A stretch of 14,128 nucleotides of DNA from Eubacteriales bacterium (GCA_028701715.1 JAQVQF010000037.1:1-14128); one strand, 5' to 3'. Positions 1 through 9,042 are shown, numbered from the stretch's first letter. Notes: generated by a model from the letters alone, not told the origin. Numbers and translations are program-made.

Positions 1-73
1 CGCGCTGAAGGTCGAGGTGGGATATATAAACCGCCCCGCCTTTTTTTCTGAAGAACACTCTTACGGGCAGCAT
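1..73 (-). CDS. N-terminal fragment of a radical-SAM-linked DUF2344 (TIGR03936-like) protein, cut by the window edge
   Basis: The first 24 codons of a gene that runs off the left edge. Reading from ATG at 73-71 gives MLPVRVFFRKKGGAVYISHL followed by DLQR; the YISHLDL stretch is characteristic of the N-terminus of the DUF2344/TIGR03936 family. A strong ribosome binding site (GGGAGGTG, 88-81) lies 9 nt upstream, inside the last codons of the radical SAM gene, and the two genes overlap by 13 nt, so translation is probably coupled. A GTG at 58 is in frame but has no comparable binding site. The family is known to sit beside, or be fused to, TIGR03960 radical SAM proteins, as here. Its function is unknown; ribosome or RNA-related roles have been suggested from neighbourhood only. 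Confidence 0.8.
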   Translation of the reverse strand, partial: MLPVRVFFRKKGGAVYISHLDLQR

Positions 74-1899
74 CGTTTCACACCTCCCAAGCTGTTGGCG
101 CCGCAGCCGGCGCATTTGGTGCGGCAGTCCGGCGTGGTTGCCTCCTCTTTCGCCTTTTCACTTTCGCGCATCAAAAACGCCTTATCCACCCCGCAGGATA
201 TATGGTCCCACGGCAGCACCTCGGTATATTCCCTTTCGCGGTTGGCGTAAAAAGCCGGATCTATACCGCATTTTTCGAAAATATCCATCCAGTTTTCAAA
301 GGAGAAAAATTCGTCCCAGCCGTCAAAGCGTTGTCCGCGCAGCACCGCTTCGGCGACCGCCTCGGAAAGCCTTCTGTCCCCGCGGGCGAACACCGCTTCT
401 ATGAAGCTGACCTTTGCCGTATGATAATTATACGTTATTTTTTTGGTCTTTATCTCTCCGCGAAGCAGCCGCTGCTTTCTTTCCAATTCCTCGATGGTAT
501 CCTGAGCCGCCCACTGGAAGGGGGTAAACGGCTTCGGCACAAAGCAGGAAACGGAAACGGTGACATTTAAGAATTTACCGGGTCTGCCGCTTTCAAAATA
601 CGAGTTGACAATGTTTTGAGCAAGAAGCGCTATTCCCTTTATATCCTCGTCGGTTTCGGTGGGCAGCCCGTTCATAAAGTACAGCTTGATGTTCTGCCTG
701 CCGTTGTCGAAAGCCATACGGCAGGAATTCAATATTTCTTCCTCGGTGATATTCTTGTTTATCACATCGCGCAGCCGCTGCGTTCCCGCCTCGGGCGCGA
801 AGGTAAGCCCTGATTTTCTGACCGACATTACCTTTTTCATAAGCTCGCCGTAAAAGGCGTCGATACGCATGGAAGGCAGCGAAAGGCTGATTTTCTTTTC
901 CTCCGTCCATGCAAGCAGCTTATTTATCAATTTATCGATTTCGGTATAATCGGATATGGAAAGAGATGAAAGAGATATTTCGTCGTAGCCCGTGTTCATT
1001 ACGCTCTCATAGGCGCATTTATCCAGCACCTCGCAGGATTTTTCCCTGCAGGGGCGGTATATCATCCCCGCCTGACAGAAACGGCAGCCGCGCGTACAGC
1101 CGCGGAACACCTCAAGGGTTATTCTGTCATGAACCGTTTCAAGAAAGGGTATTTCAAATTTCGTGGGGAAATCAACCTTATCCATATCGGCTATTATTCG
1201 TTTGGTCACCTTTGCCGGTACGTCGGGATATTTGGGTAAAACGCTTTGTATCGTGCCGTCGTCGTTGTATTTTACGTCGTAAAGCGACGGAACATAGTTA
1301 CCGGGAATATGAGAGGCAAGACGCAGAAATTCCGATTTTTTCTTGCCTTCTTTTTTACAATCCCTTAAAAGAGCGCATATTTCGCACAGGCTTTCCTCTC
1401 CCTCTCCGATTGAAAAAAGGTCAAAGAAATCCGCCACCGGTTCGGGGTTGTATGAGCAGGGACCTCCCCCGATAATAACGGGATAATCCTCCCCTCTTTC
1501 GGCGGCATAAACGGGAATGCCCGAAAGGTCGAGCATATTAACCACATTGGTGTACGACAGCTCGTATTGCAGGGTAAAAGCCACCATATCGAAAGCCTTC
1601 AGCTCGTTGCCGCTCTCAAGCGCATATATGGGCAAACGATTTTCCCGCAGCAGCTTTTCGTAATCGTCCCACGGGGCGTATGAGCGTTCGCACCAGACAT
1701 AATCAAGCTTGTTTAAGCAGTGCGAAAGTATCTTCACGCCGAGATTGGACATGCCTATTTCATAGGTGTCGGGAAAGCAGAAGCATACGCGGACGTCCGC
1801 CTTGTCTTTGTCCTTGTATGTCGAGCCGTACTCCCCGCCGGTGTATCTTCCGGGCTTTTCCACCTTTTTAAGCAGAGGAAGATATTTGTCTTTAATCAT
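61..1899 (-). CDS. TIGR03960-type B12-binding-like/radical SAM protein
   Basis: A 612-aa protein. Residues ~35-190 form a B12-binding-like domain (FPDTYEIGMSNLG near 42-54, GGGPCSYNPEP near 144-154). The radical SAM core follows, with the cluster motif CTRGCRFC giving C268, C272 and C275, expected to hold a [4Fe-4S] cluster that cleaves S-adenosylmethionine. The C-terminus is cysteine-rich (DCRTKCAGCGA and a final CCP), as is usual for the TIGR03960 family. No classic DxHxxG cobalamin-ligand motif is visible, so B12 binding is not shown. The start at 1899 has AAAGG about 10 nt upstream and overlaps the uvrA stop by 8 nt. The reaction catalysed is unknown. The pairing with a DUF2344 gene directly downstream is conserved; the position downstream of uvrA is less expected and suggests cotranscription with the repair genes. 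Confidence 0.92.
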   Translation of the reverse strand: MIKDKYLPLLKKVEKPGRYTGGEYGSTYKDKDKADVRVCFCFPDTYEIGMSNLGVKILSHCLNKLDYVWCERSYAPWDDYEKLLRENRLPIYALESGNELKAFDMVAFTLQYELSYTNVVNMLDLSGIPVYAAERGEDYPVIIGGGPCSYNPEPVADFFDLFSIGEGEESLCEICALLRDCKKEGKKKSEFLRLASHIPGNYVPSLYDVKYNDDGTIQSVLPKYPDVPAKVTKRIIADMDKVDFPTKFEIPFLETVHDRITLEVFRGCTRGCRFCQAGMIYRPCREKSCEVLDKCAYESVMNTGYDEISLSSLSISDYTEIDKLINKLLAWTEEKKISLSLPSMRIDAFYGELMKKVMSVRKSGLTFAPEAGTQRLRDVINKNITEEEILNSCRMAFDNGRQNIKLYFMNGLPTETDEDIKGIALLAQNIVNSYFESGRPGKFLNVTVSVSCFVPKPFTPFQWAAQDTIEELERKQRLLRGEIKTKKITYNYHTAKVSFIEAVFARGDRRLSEAVAEAVLRGQRFDGWDEFFSFENWMDIFEKCGIDPAFYANREREYTEVLPWDHISCGVDKAFLMRESEKAKEEATTPDCRTKCAGCGANSLGGVKRCCP

Positions 1900-4717
1900 T
1901 TTGCAAAACCTTTCTCAAATATTCGCCGGTGTATGAGGCGGAATTTGCGGCAACCTCCTCCGGCGTGCCTTCGGTTATCACCGTTCCGCCGTTGTCTCCG
2001 CCGTCCGGACCGAGATCGATTATATAATCGGCCGTCTTTATAAGCTCAAGATTATGCTCAATAACCACAACGGTATTGCCGGCTTCGACCAGTCTCTGCA
2101 GGATGTCGCGCAGCTTGTCCACATCGGCTGTATGAAGCCCGGTTGTCGGTTCGTCTAAAATATAAAGGGTTTTTCCCGTGCTTCTGCGGGAAAGCTCGGT
2201 GGCGAGCTTCACCCTTTGAGCTTCGCCGCCGGAAAGCGTTGTGGCGGGCTGTCCTATCTTGATATAACCCAGCCCCACTTCCGAAAGAGTGACAAGCTTG
2301 CGGAAAATCGAAGGATAGTTCCTGAAAAATTCCAGCCCCTCGTCCACGGTCATTTCCAGCACGTCATATATGGATTTCCCTTTGTATTTTATCTCCAGCG
2401 TTTCGCGGTTGTAACGCTTTCCCTTGCACACGTCGCAGGTGACATATACGTCGGGGAGGAAATGCATTTCAATGGTAATCGTACCGTCGCCCTCGCAGGC
2501 TTCGCATCGTCCGCCTTTAATATTAAAGGAAAACCGTCCTTCCCTGTAGCCTCTCGCTTTGGCTTCGGGCGTGGAGGAGAACACGGATCTTATATCCGTA
2601 AACATACCCGTATAGGTTGCCGGGTTGGAGCGGGGATTGCGGCCTATGGGCGACTGGTCTATGTTTATGACCTTGTCTATTTCCTCCATACCCTCGATAC
2701 GGTCGTATTTACCCGGTATAAGGGTGTATTTCCCCAGTTCCCTGGCAAGTCCTTTATATAAAATGGCGTTTACCAGCGACGATTTGCCCGAACCGCTCAC
2801 CCCGGTCACGCATATAAATCTGCCCAAGGGAAAGCCGACGGTCAAATCCTTAAGATTGTTTTCCTTCGCTCCCACAACGGTAATGCGCTTTCCGTTTCCG
2901 GTTCTTCTTTCGGAAGGCACGGCTATTTTTCTCCTGCCGGAAAGGTAGTCGCCGGTTATGGATTTTTCGCATTCAAGAATTTCCTCCGGGGTTCCGGCAA
3001 AAACCACCTCGCCCCCGTGCACGCCCGCGCCGGGGCCTATATCGACGATATAATCGGCTTCCTTCATGGTTTCCTCGTCATGTTCGACGACAATAACGGT
3101 GTTGCCGATATCGCGCAGCTCCTTGAGCGTTTTTATAAGCTTGCAGTTGTCGCGCTGGTGAAGCCCGATGGAAGGCTCGTCAAGGACATACATAACCCCC
3201 ACAAGCGCCGATCCTATCTGGGTTGCCAGTCTGATTCTTTGCGCTTCCCCGCCGGAAAGCGAGCCCGCGCTTCTGGCAAGGGTCAGATAATCCAGCCCGA
3301 CGGCGTTCAAAAAGCCGATACGCGCTTTAATTTCTTTTATTATTTCCTTGCTTATGACAAGCTCTGTGGGCGTAAGCTTGAGATTTACAAAAAATTGAAG
3401 CGATTTGCTTATGGGAAGGCGGCAAAGCTCCATAATGTTTAACCCGTCCACGGTGACGGAGAGAGATTCTTTTTTTAATCTCATGCCTCCGCAGGCGGGA
3501 CACGGGACGTTTTCCATATAATCTTCGAAATATACCCGCTGTTCGGGATTGGCGTTGGTGTCGTAACGGCGTTTTATTGTGGGAATGATGCCCTCATATC
3601 TCGGTTCGCCTATATTCCTGCGCCTTGTGTTCATGTTTTTTATATTGCCGAAAAGCAGCACGTCATACGCTTCCGTCGAATAATCCTTAAGCGGCGTATG
3701 GATATCGAAGCCGTAAAATTTTCCGAGCAGATTGAAGAAGTTTCCCGAATAAGAGCCGGGTTCTATCGATTTGAAGCCGTTTACAATCACCGCGCTGCCG
3801 AACAGCGAAAGGGATTTGTCGGGAATAATTTTTTCGGGCGACACCACAAACGACATACCCAGTCCCTGGCATGCCTCGCACGCGCCCGCCGGAGCGTTAA
3901 AGGAAAACATACGCGGAGCAAGCTCGCCTATCGAAACTCCGTGGGTTTTACAGGCGTAATTCTGGGAAAACATCATCTCGTCCTCCCCGCCGTCATCAAG
4001 AGGCACAACTATCTTCGTAATGCCGCCGGAAAGAGAGGAGGCCGTTTCTATACTGTCAGCCAGCCGCTTGCGGATATTCGCCCTGTCCATAACAAGGCGG
4101 TCGACCACTATGTCTATATTATGTTTTTTATTCTTGTCAAGCTCGATTTTTTCGTCGGTGTCGTACATAGAGCCGTCTATCCGCACTCTCACATATCCCG
4201 AACGTCTTGCGTCCTCAATAACCCTTTCATGCATACCTTTTTTATCGCTGATCACGGGCGACAGCACCATAAAACGGGTGCCGTCCTCCAGTGTAAGCAC
4301 ATGGTCGACAATCTCGTCGACGGTTTGCTGGTCGATAACCTCCCCGCATATAGGACAATGCGGCACGCCTATGTTGGCGTAAAGCAAACGCAGGTAGTCA
4401 TATATTTCGGTAACCGTACCCACCGTTGACCGCGGATTGCGGGAGGTGGTTTTCTGGTCGATGGATATTGAGGGCGACAAGCCCTCGATAACATCCACAT
4501 CGGGCTTGTCCAGCTGGCCTAAAAACTGGCGCGCATAGGAGGAGAGAGATTCCACAAACCTCCTGTGGCCTTCCGCGTACAGCGTATCGAAGGCGAGCGA
4601 CGACTTGCCGGAGCCCGAAAGCCCGGTCATAACGGTTAATTTTCCGCGGGGAATGGTGAGCGAAACGTTTTTGAGGTTGTGAACCCTCGCGCCTTTTATA
4701 ATAATATCTCCTGCCAT
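1892..4717 (-). CDS. uvrA: UvrABC excinuclease subunit A (UvrA)
   Basis: A full-length 941-aa UvrA, the damage-sensing ATPase of nucleotide excision repair, which loads UvrB onto lesions. Two ABC ATPase modules are visible: Walker A GLSGSGKSS at 32-40 and GVSGSGKSS at 639-647; signatures LSGGEAQ at 487-493 and 828-834; Walker B/D-loops LDEPSIGLH near 512-520 and LDEPTTGLH near 854-862. The C-terminal DNA-binding zinc finger is intact (C738, C741, C761, C764, spaced C-x2-C-x19-C-x2-C). The first zinc site is C256-x2-H259 ... C280-x2-C283, with a His in place of the usual second Cys. The start at 4717 gives the expected MAGDIIIKGARVHNLKN N-terminus, with AAAGG upstream. It lies 18 nt after uvrB, so the two are surely one operon. 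Confidence 0.98.
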   Translation of the reverse strand: MAGDIIIKGARVHNLKNVSLTIPRGKLTVMTGLSGSGKSSLAFDTLYAEGHRRFVESLSSYARQFLGQLDKPDVDVIEGLSPSISIDQKTTSRNPRSTVGTVTEIYDYLRLLYANIGVPHCPICGEVIDQQTVDEIVDHVLTLEDGTRFMVLSPVISDKKGMHERVIEDARRSGYVRVRIDGSMYDTDEKIELDKNKKHNIDIVVDRLVMDRANIRKRLADSIETASSLSGGITKIVVPLDDGGEDEMMFSQNYACKTHGVSIGELAPRMFSFNAPAGACEACQGLGMSFVVSPEKIIPDKSLSLFGSAVIVNGFKSIEPGSYSGNFFNLLGKFYGFDIHTPLKDYSTEAYDVLLFGNIKNMNTRRRNIGEPRYEGIIPTIKRRYDTNANPEQRVYFEDYMENVPCPACGGMRLKKESLSVTVDGLNIMELCRLPISKSLQFFVNLKLTPTELVISKEIIKEIKARIGFLNAVGLDYLTLARSAGSLSGGEAQRIRLATQIGSALVGVMYVLDEPSIGLHQRDNCKLIKTLKELRDIGNTVIVVEHDEETMKEADYIVDIGPGAGVHGGEVVFAGTPEEILECEKSITGDYLSGRRKIAVPSERRTGNGKRITVVGAKENNLKDLTVGFPLGRFICVTGVSGSGKSSLVNAILYKGLARELGKYTLIPGKYDRIEGMEEIDKVINIDQSPIGRNPRSNPATYTGMFTDIRSVFSSTPEAKARGYREGRFSFNIKGGRCEACEGDGTITIEMHFLPDVYVTCDVCKGKRYNRETLEIKYKGKSIYDVLEMTVDEGLEFFRNYPSIFRKLVTLSEVGLGYIKIGQPATTLSGGEAQRVKLATELSRRSTGKTLYILDEPTTGLHTADVDKLRDILQRLVEAGNTVVVIEHNLELIKTADYIIDLGPDGGDNGGTVITEGTPEEVAANSASYTGEYLRKVLQND

Positions 4718-4735
4718 ATGTGCGTTTTGCCTTTC

Positions 4736-6691
4736 TTAATCCATAAGCCTTTTTATACGGTCTCTGATAAGCGCCGCCGACTCGAAATCCAGTTCCTTTG
4801 CGGCTTGCTTCATATCCCTGACAAGCTTTTCGATAATTTTTTTCTTTTCCGCCGCATTGAGCTTCGATATGTTTACCTGCTTTGTTTCCTCGGCGGAGGA
4901 TATCGCCAGCGGCATCCTTATTTCTTTAATAATGGTCTTGGGCGTTATCCCGTGGGCTGTATTATATTCGTGTTGAATTTCACGGCGTCGGTTGGTTTCC
5001 CGGATTGCCCTGTCCATGGAATTGGTCATGTTATCCGCGTACATGATAACCTTGCCGTTGACATTGCGCGCCGTCCTGCCTATTATCTGGATAAGTGAGG
5101 ATTCGCTCCGCAGGAAGCCCTCCTTGTCGGCGTCGAGTATCGCCACGAGCGAAACCTCCGGCAGATCAAGCCCCTCGCGCAACAGATTTATACCGATAAG
5201 GACATCGAATTCGCCCTTTCTTAAATCCCTCAGTATTTCCATGCGTTCGATGGTTTCTATATCATAATGCATATAGCGGCAGCGCATGCCGTAGTTTTCC
5301 ATATAATCGGAAAGGTCCTCAGCCATATGCTTGGTGAGCGTGGTTATCAGCACGCGTTCGTTCTTTGCCGCCCTGTCCTTTATTTCGCCTATAAGGTCGT
5401 CTATCTGACCCTTTACCGGCCGTACCTCAATTTGCGGATCAATAAGCCCGGTCGGGCGTATTATCTGCTCCGCAATTTGGTCGGACAGGCTTTTTTCATA
5501 TTCGGCGGGAGTGGCGGAAATGTATAAGGTTTGACCCTTTTTTTCAAGATATTCCTCAAACCGAAGCGGTCTGTTGTCATAAGCGGAGGGAAGTCTGAAG
5601 CCGTAATCGATTAGATTTTTCTTTCTCGCGGTGTCCCCGCGCGACATTCCCCTCACCTGCGGTACGGTTACATGGCTTTCGTCTATAAACATAAGATAAT
5701 CCGACGGAAAATAATCGAGCAGCGTATACGGGGTGGAACCCGGCTCGCGTCCCGAAAGCACGCGGGAATAGTTTTCCACGCCGGAGCAATAGCCGATTTC
5801 CCTTATCTGTTCTATATCATAATTCACTCTTTCGACTATACGCTGAGCTTCTATGAATTTGCCCTGTTCTTCGAACCAGGCGGCACGCTCTCCCTTTTCC
5901 TTCTCAATCTCCATCAGCGCTCTTTCACGCAGCTCCTCGCTCGTCACATAATGCGAGGCAGGATAGATTGACACATGCTGAAGGCGTGTCACCGCTTCAC
6001 CGGTGGTTGTGTTAATAACGGAAATGCGTTCCACCTCGTCGCCCCAGAATTCCGCCCTCACCGCGTCGGAATCGGTATTGGAAGGAAATATTTCCACCGT
6101 GTCGCCGCGCACGCGGAAGGTGTTGCGGACAAAATCCATATCGCCTCTCACATACTGTATGGCGACAAGCCTTTTTATCACGTCGTCGCGGGATATCTTC
6201 ATCCCCGCCCGCAGCGATACGACATGACGCCGGTATTCTTCCGGATCGCCCAGCGAATAGATACAGGAAACCGAAGACACTATTATTACGTCCTTTCGCT
6301 CGAAAAGCGCGGATGTCGCCGAATGGCGGAGCTTGTCTATCTCTTTGTTTATAGACGAATCTTTTTCGATATATACGTCCTTGCCGGGCACATAGGCTTC
6401 CGGCTGATAGTAATCGTAATAGGATACGAAGTATTCCACGGCGTTGTGCGGAAAATATTCCTTGAATTCCGAGCAAAGCTGCGCAGCCAGCGTCTTGTTG
6501 TGCGCCAGCACAAGGGTTGGCTTGTTCACGTTGGCGATGATATTCGCCATGGTAAAGGTTTTACCCGAGCCTGTCACGCCGAGGAGCACCTGATTTTTAT
6601 AGCCCTTTATAATGCCTTCCGTCAGCTTTTCGATAGCCTTCGGCTGGTCGCCGGTAGGCTTATATGCGCTTTCGAGTACAAATCCGTCCAT
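4736..6691 (-). CDS. uvrB: UvrABC excinuclease subunit B (UvrB)
   Basis: A full-length 651-aa UvrB, the helicase-like subunit that verifies damage and then recruits UvrC for incision. Seen in order: Walker A GVTGSGKT at 38-45, the beta-hairpin region SYYDYYQPEAYVPGKD near 90-105, the DESH box (FIDESHV), helicase motifs including SATPAEYE, LREGLDLPEV and IQIIGRTARN, and the C-terminal UVR domain (LVRDMKQAAKELDFESAALIRDRI) that contacts UvrC. The start MDGFVLESAYKPTGDQPKAI matches the family N-terminus; its ribosome binding site is weak (GCGGGG about 9 nt upstream, with a GGAG further away). First gene of the uvrB-uvrA-radical SAM-DUF2344 unit, with its own promoter about 65 bp upstream. No clear LexA/DinR box was found in the leader. 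Confidence 0.98.
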   Translation of the reverse strand: MDGFVLESAYKPTGDQPKAIEKLTEGIIKGYKNQVLLGVTGSGKTFTMANIIANVNKPTLVLAHNKTLAAQLCSEFKEYFPHNAVEYFVSYYDYYQPEAYVPGKDVYIEKDSSINKEIDKLRHSATSALFERKDVIIVSSVSCIYSLGDPEEYRRHVVSLRAGMKISRDDVIKRLVAIQYVRGDMDFVRNTFRVRGDTVEIFPSNTDSDAVRAEFWGDEVERISVINTTTGEAVTRLQHVSIYPASHYVTSEELRERALMEIEKEKGERAAWFEEQGKFIEAQRIVERVNYDIEQIREIGYCSGVENYSRVLSGREPGSTPYTLLDYFPSDYLMFIDESHVTVPQVRGMSRGDTARKKNLIDYGFRLPSAYDNRPLRFEEYLEKKGQTLYISATPAEYEKSLSDQIAEQIIRPTGLIDPQIEVRPVKGQIDDLIGEIKDRAAKNERVLITTLTKHMAEDLSDYMENYGMRCRYMHYDIETIERMEILRDLRKGEFDVLIGINLLREGLDLPEVSLVAILDADKEGFLRSESSLIQIIGRTARNVNGKVIMYADNMTNSMDRAIRETNRRREIQHEYNTAHGITPKTIIKEIRMPLAISSAEETKQVNISKLNAAEKKKIIEKLVRDMKQAAKELDFESAALIRDRIKRLMD

Positions 6692-6733
6692 GCCGAAAAC
6701 CCCGCTTTCACAGCTCCGATATTTAATAATAAC

Positions 6734-6776
6734 CGCCGGGAAATTATCATAATATTATACCACAAAATCCCCGGCG
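6734..6776. repeat. 7-bp perfect inverted repeat flanking the uvrB -10 element
   Basis: CGCCGGG at 6734-6740 and CCCGGCG at 6770-6776 are exact inverted copies separated by 29 bp. One arm abuts the -35 element inside the promoter spacer; the other falls at about +8 to +14. The placement suits a two-site operator, but 7-bp arms this far apart could be chance. The arms do not match known LexA boxes. Confidence 0.4.
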
Positions 6777-6782
6777 TGTAAA
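6754..6782 (-). promoter_or_regulatory. Sigma-A-type promoter of uvrB
   Basis: On the minus strand the -35 TTTACA (6782-6777), a 17-bp spacer and the -10 TATAAT (6759-6754) form a near-consensus housekeeping promoter. Transcription would begin near 6747, giving a leader of about 55 nt before uvrB. It is the best promoter in the 186-bp gap between feoB and uvrB. Confidence 0.75.
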
Positions 6783-6847
6783 TATAAAACGAGAAATTGC
6801 TTTATATTGTTTTTAAATTTTCTGTAACATTATATCAGGGTGAATTT

Positions 6848-6874
6848 GCGGGGCGTAAATTTACCGCTTTTTTT
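6848..6874 (+). terminator. Weak terminator-like hairpin with T-tract on the plus strand
   Basis: GCGG (6848-6851) can pair with CCGC (6864-6867), followed on the plus strand by seven T residues (6868-6874). The inner TAAATTTA is self-complementary, so an alternative stem is possible. The T-tract faces the wrong way for feoB, which ends at 6878 on the minus strand; on that strand no T-tract follows the hairpin. It would stop antisense transcription entering feoB, or may have no function. Confidence 0.25.
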
Positions 6875-6877
6875 GTT

Positions 6878-9022
6878 TTATGAAAACAGCCGCGCTATAC
6901 TGGCAAAAATGAAGCAGATTATTATACCCGTCAAGGTCGGGACCAGGAACGCCAGCGCCGTCCATTTAAGGCTTTGAGTTTCTTTCCGTACGGTAAGGCA
7001 AGTGGTTGAGCACGGCCAATGCATAAGCGAAAAAAGCATAGTGCTTATCGCGGTTATCCAGGTCCATCCGTTATCGGTTAACAGCCGCTTCAGCTCGCTT
7101 AAATTATCCGGTTCCGTTATACTGCCCGAAGCCATATATGTCATTATAACAATCGGTATAACGATTTCATTGGCGGGAAATCCCAAAATAAACGCCATCA
7201 GAATAACCCCGTCCATTCCCAGCAGCCTGCCGAACGGATCTAAAAAGCCCGAGCAATGCAAAAGCAGCGTCGTATCGCCAATAGTTATATTCGCCATCAT
7301 CCATATGACAAGGCCCGCAGGCGCGGCGACCATCGCCGCCCGCCCCAGCACGAACAGAGTTCTGTCGAATATCGAACGAACAAGCACTCTGCCGATTTGC
7401 GGCTTTCGGTACGACGGCAGCTCCAGCGTAAAGGACGAGGGCAGGCCTTTCAGCACCGTCACGGACAATAATTTTGATATTGATAACGTCATAAAGACGC
7501 CAAGAATTATGACACAGGTAAGCAATACGGCCGAAAAAAGCGATTGAAACGGCATAATGAAAACGCCGGTAAAAAACATGGTTATTATGGCAATCAAGGC
7601 GGGAAAACGTCCGTTGCAGGGGACAAAGCTGTTGGTTATCGTCGCAATAAGCCTTTCACGCGGGGAATCGATGATTCTGCATCCTATAACGCCCGCGGCG
7701 TTGCAGCCGAATCCCATGCACATGGTAAGCGCCTGCTTGCCGCAGGAACCGCTCTTTTTAAAATACTTATCCAAATTGAACGCAACCCGCGGCAAATAGC
7801 CCGAATCCTCAAGCAGGGTGAACAAGGGGAAAAATATCGCCATCGGCGGCAGCATGACCGCAACGACCCACGCCAGCACACGGTAAACGCCGAGCACCAG
7901 CGCTCCGTGAAGCCAATCGGGAGCAGACACAGCCCGGAAAGCGCCGGTGAGTACATCCTGCAGCCAGAACAAGGCGTCCGAAAGCAGACGAGAAGGATAA
8001 TTCGCCGCCGTTATGGTCAGCCAGAAAACAAACATGACCAGCAGTATCATAATCGGAAAACCGGTGAGCCTGCTTGTCAGTATCATGTCAATTTTCCTGT
8101 CCTTTGAGTTGTAATCGGTTTTTTCGAAGCGTACCGTTTCGCGGCATATATCCTCCGCGGCGCGGACAAGGCCCGATACGATTTCGTCGCGCAGTTTATC
8201 CGTACCGATACCGGCTTCCGATAAGGTCCTCCTTGCCTCGGTCAATGCCTTATTTATATCTTCATCGGATAAAATATCGTACCCGAGAAATTTGTTTAAA
8301 GCCTCTGTAAGCGATAGGTCATTATCCAAAAGCCTTAGGCTCAGCCAGCGTAAATCTATTCTTTCCTTTATTTTGTCCTCCAGCGTGGGTTGCAATATTC
8401 TCACGGCGTTTTCGATATATTCGGCATATCGGATATGAAAACGGTCTTTTTTTTCGTTTAATGATATAACCTCATTCAGCGATTCCATAAGCTTATCTGC
8501 GCTTTTTTTCTTTCTCGCCGTTGTCCCCACAACCGGCACGCCCAGCTTTTCGGAAACCGCATCCAAATCAATAAATATTTTTTTCTTTTTCGCCTCGTCC
8601 ATAAGATTTATGCAGACAACCGCTTTTTCGGTAATTTCCAGTGTCTGAAGCACAAGGTTTAGATTGCGTTCCAGACACGTGGCGTCGCAGACGATGACAA
8701 CCGCGTCATTGCCCCCGAAACATATAAAATCCCGCGCAACCTCTTCCTCCGCCGAATGCGCCATCAGGGAATATGTACCCGGGATATCGACAAGAACGTA
8801 TGACATACCCGCGTAGCCGCAATAGCCCAGAGCGCTCGCAACCGTTTTGCCCGGCCAGTTGCCCGTATGCTGTTTCATGCCCGTTAGGCTGTTGAACAGT
8901 GTGCTTTTACCCACATTGGGATTGCCCGCAAGCGCTACGATTTTTTCATCTTCGGCTCTTTTTTTAATTACAGGTCCGCAATCGATTGCTTTAATCCCCG
9001 TGGAATCGCTGGTAAGCCCCAT
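6878..9022 (-). CDS. feoB: Ferrous iron transport protein B (FeoB), membrane GTPase permease
   Basis: A 714-aa protein counted from ATG at 9022. An ATG at 9145 is in frame but lies inside feoA and encodes a basic tail unlike the family; 9022 gives the expected N-terminus, with GGGG 8 nt upstream and a 20-nt gap after feoA. The N-terminal G domain shows G1 GNPNVGKS (33-40), a G2 threonine in GKTVAS (T60), G3 DIPG (79-82), G4 NLMD (139-142) and a G5-like TTARKK. A helical linker follows, then a C-terminal membrane domain with multiple hydrophobic segments and two Gate-type regions, including GFGCNAAGVIGCR, SFVPCNGRFP and, near the end, HWPCSTTCLTVRKET, typical of clostridial FeoB. It imports divalent ferrous iron across the cytoplasmic membrane; some FeoB proteins prefer manganese. 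Likely cotranscribed with feoA and controlled by the divergent DtxR-family gene. Confidence 0.96.
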   Translation of the reverse strand: MGLTSDSTGIKAIDCGPVIKKRAEDEKIVALAGNPNVGKSTLFNSLTGMKQHTGNWPGKTVASALGYCGYAGMSYVLVDIPGTYSLMAHSAEEEVARDFICFGGNDAVVIVCDATCLERNLNLVLQTLEITEKAVVCINLMDEAKKKKIFIDLDAVSEKLGVPVVGTTARKKKSADKLMESLNEVISLNEKKDRFHIRYAEYIENAVRILQPTLEDKIKERIDLRWLSLRLLDNDLSLTEALNKFLGYDILSDEDINKALTEARRTLSEAGIGTDKLRDEIVSGLVRAAEDICRETVRFEKTDYNSKDRKIDMILTSRLTGFPIMILLVMFVFWLTITAANYPSRLLSDALFWLQDVLTGAFRAVSAPDWLHGALVLGVYRVLAWVVAVMLPPMAIFFPLFTLLEDSGYLPRVAFNLDKYFKKSGSCGKQALTMCMGFGCNAAGVIGCRIIDSPRERLIATITNSFVPCNGRFPALIAIITMFFTGVFIMPFQSLFSAVLLTCVIILGVFMTLSISKLLSVTVLKGLPSSFTLELPSYRKPQIGRVLVRSIFDRTLFVLGRAAMVAAPAGLVIWMMANITIGDTTLLLHCSGFLDPFGRLLGMDGVILMAFILGFPANEIVIPIVIMTYMASGSITEPDNLSELKRLLTDNGWTWITAISTMLFSLMHWPCSTTCLTVRKETQSLKWTALAFLVPTLTGIIICFIFASIARLFS

Positions 9023-9042
9023 TATCGTTACCCCGTTATATT

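Noticed and set aside
3698..4429. Plus-strand open frame of 243 codons opposite uvrA
   Set aside because: Antisense to conserved UvrA domains, with low-complexity composition and no family resemblance.
5975..6781. Long plus-strand open frame of 268 codons opposite uvrB
   Set aside because: It is an antisense shadow of a clear uvrB gene, has no recognisable domain and runs through the uvrB promoter.
6829..6837. Second extended -10 (TGATATAAT on the minus strand) ahead of uvrB
   Set aside because: The -35 position (TACGCC at 6857-6852) is poor and the downstream promoter at 6754-6782 is far better; it may be a minor start but is not supported enough to list.
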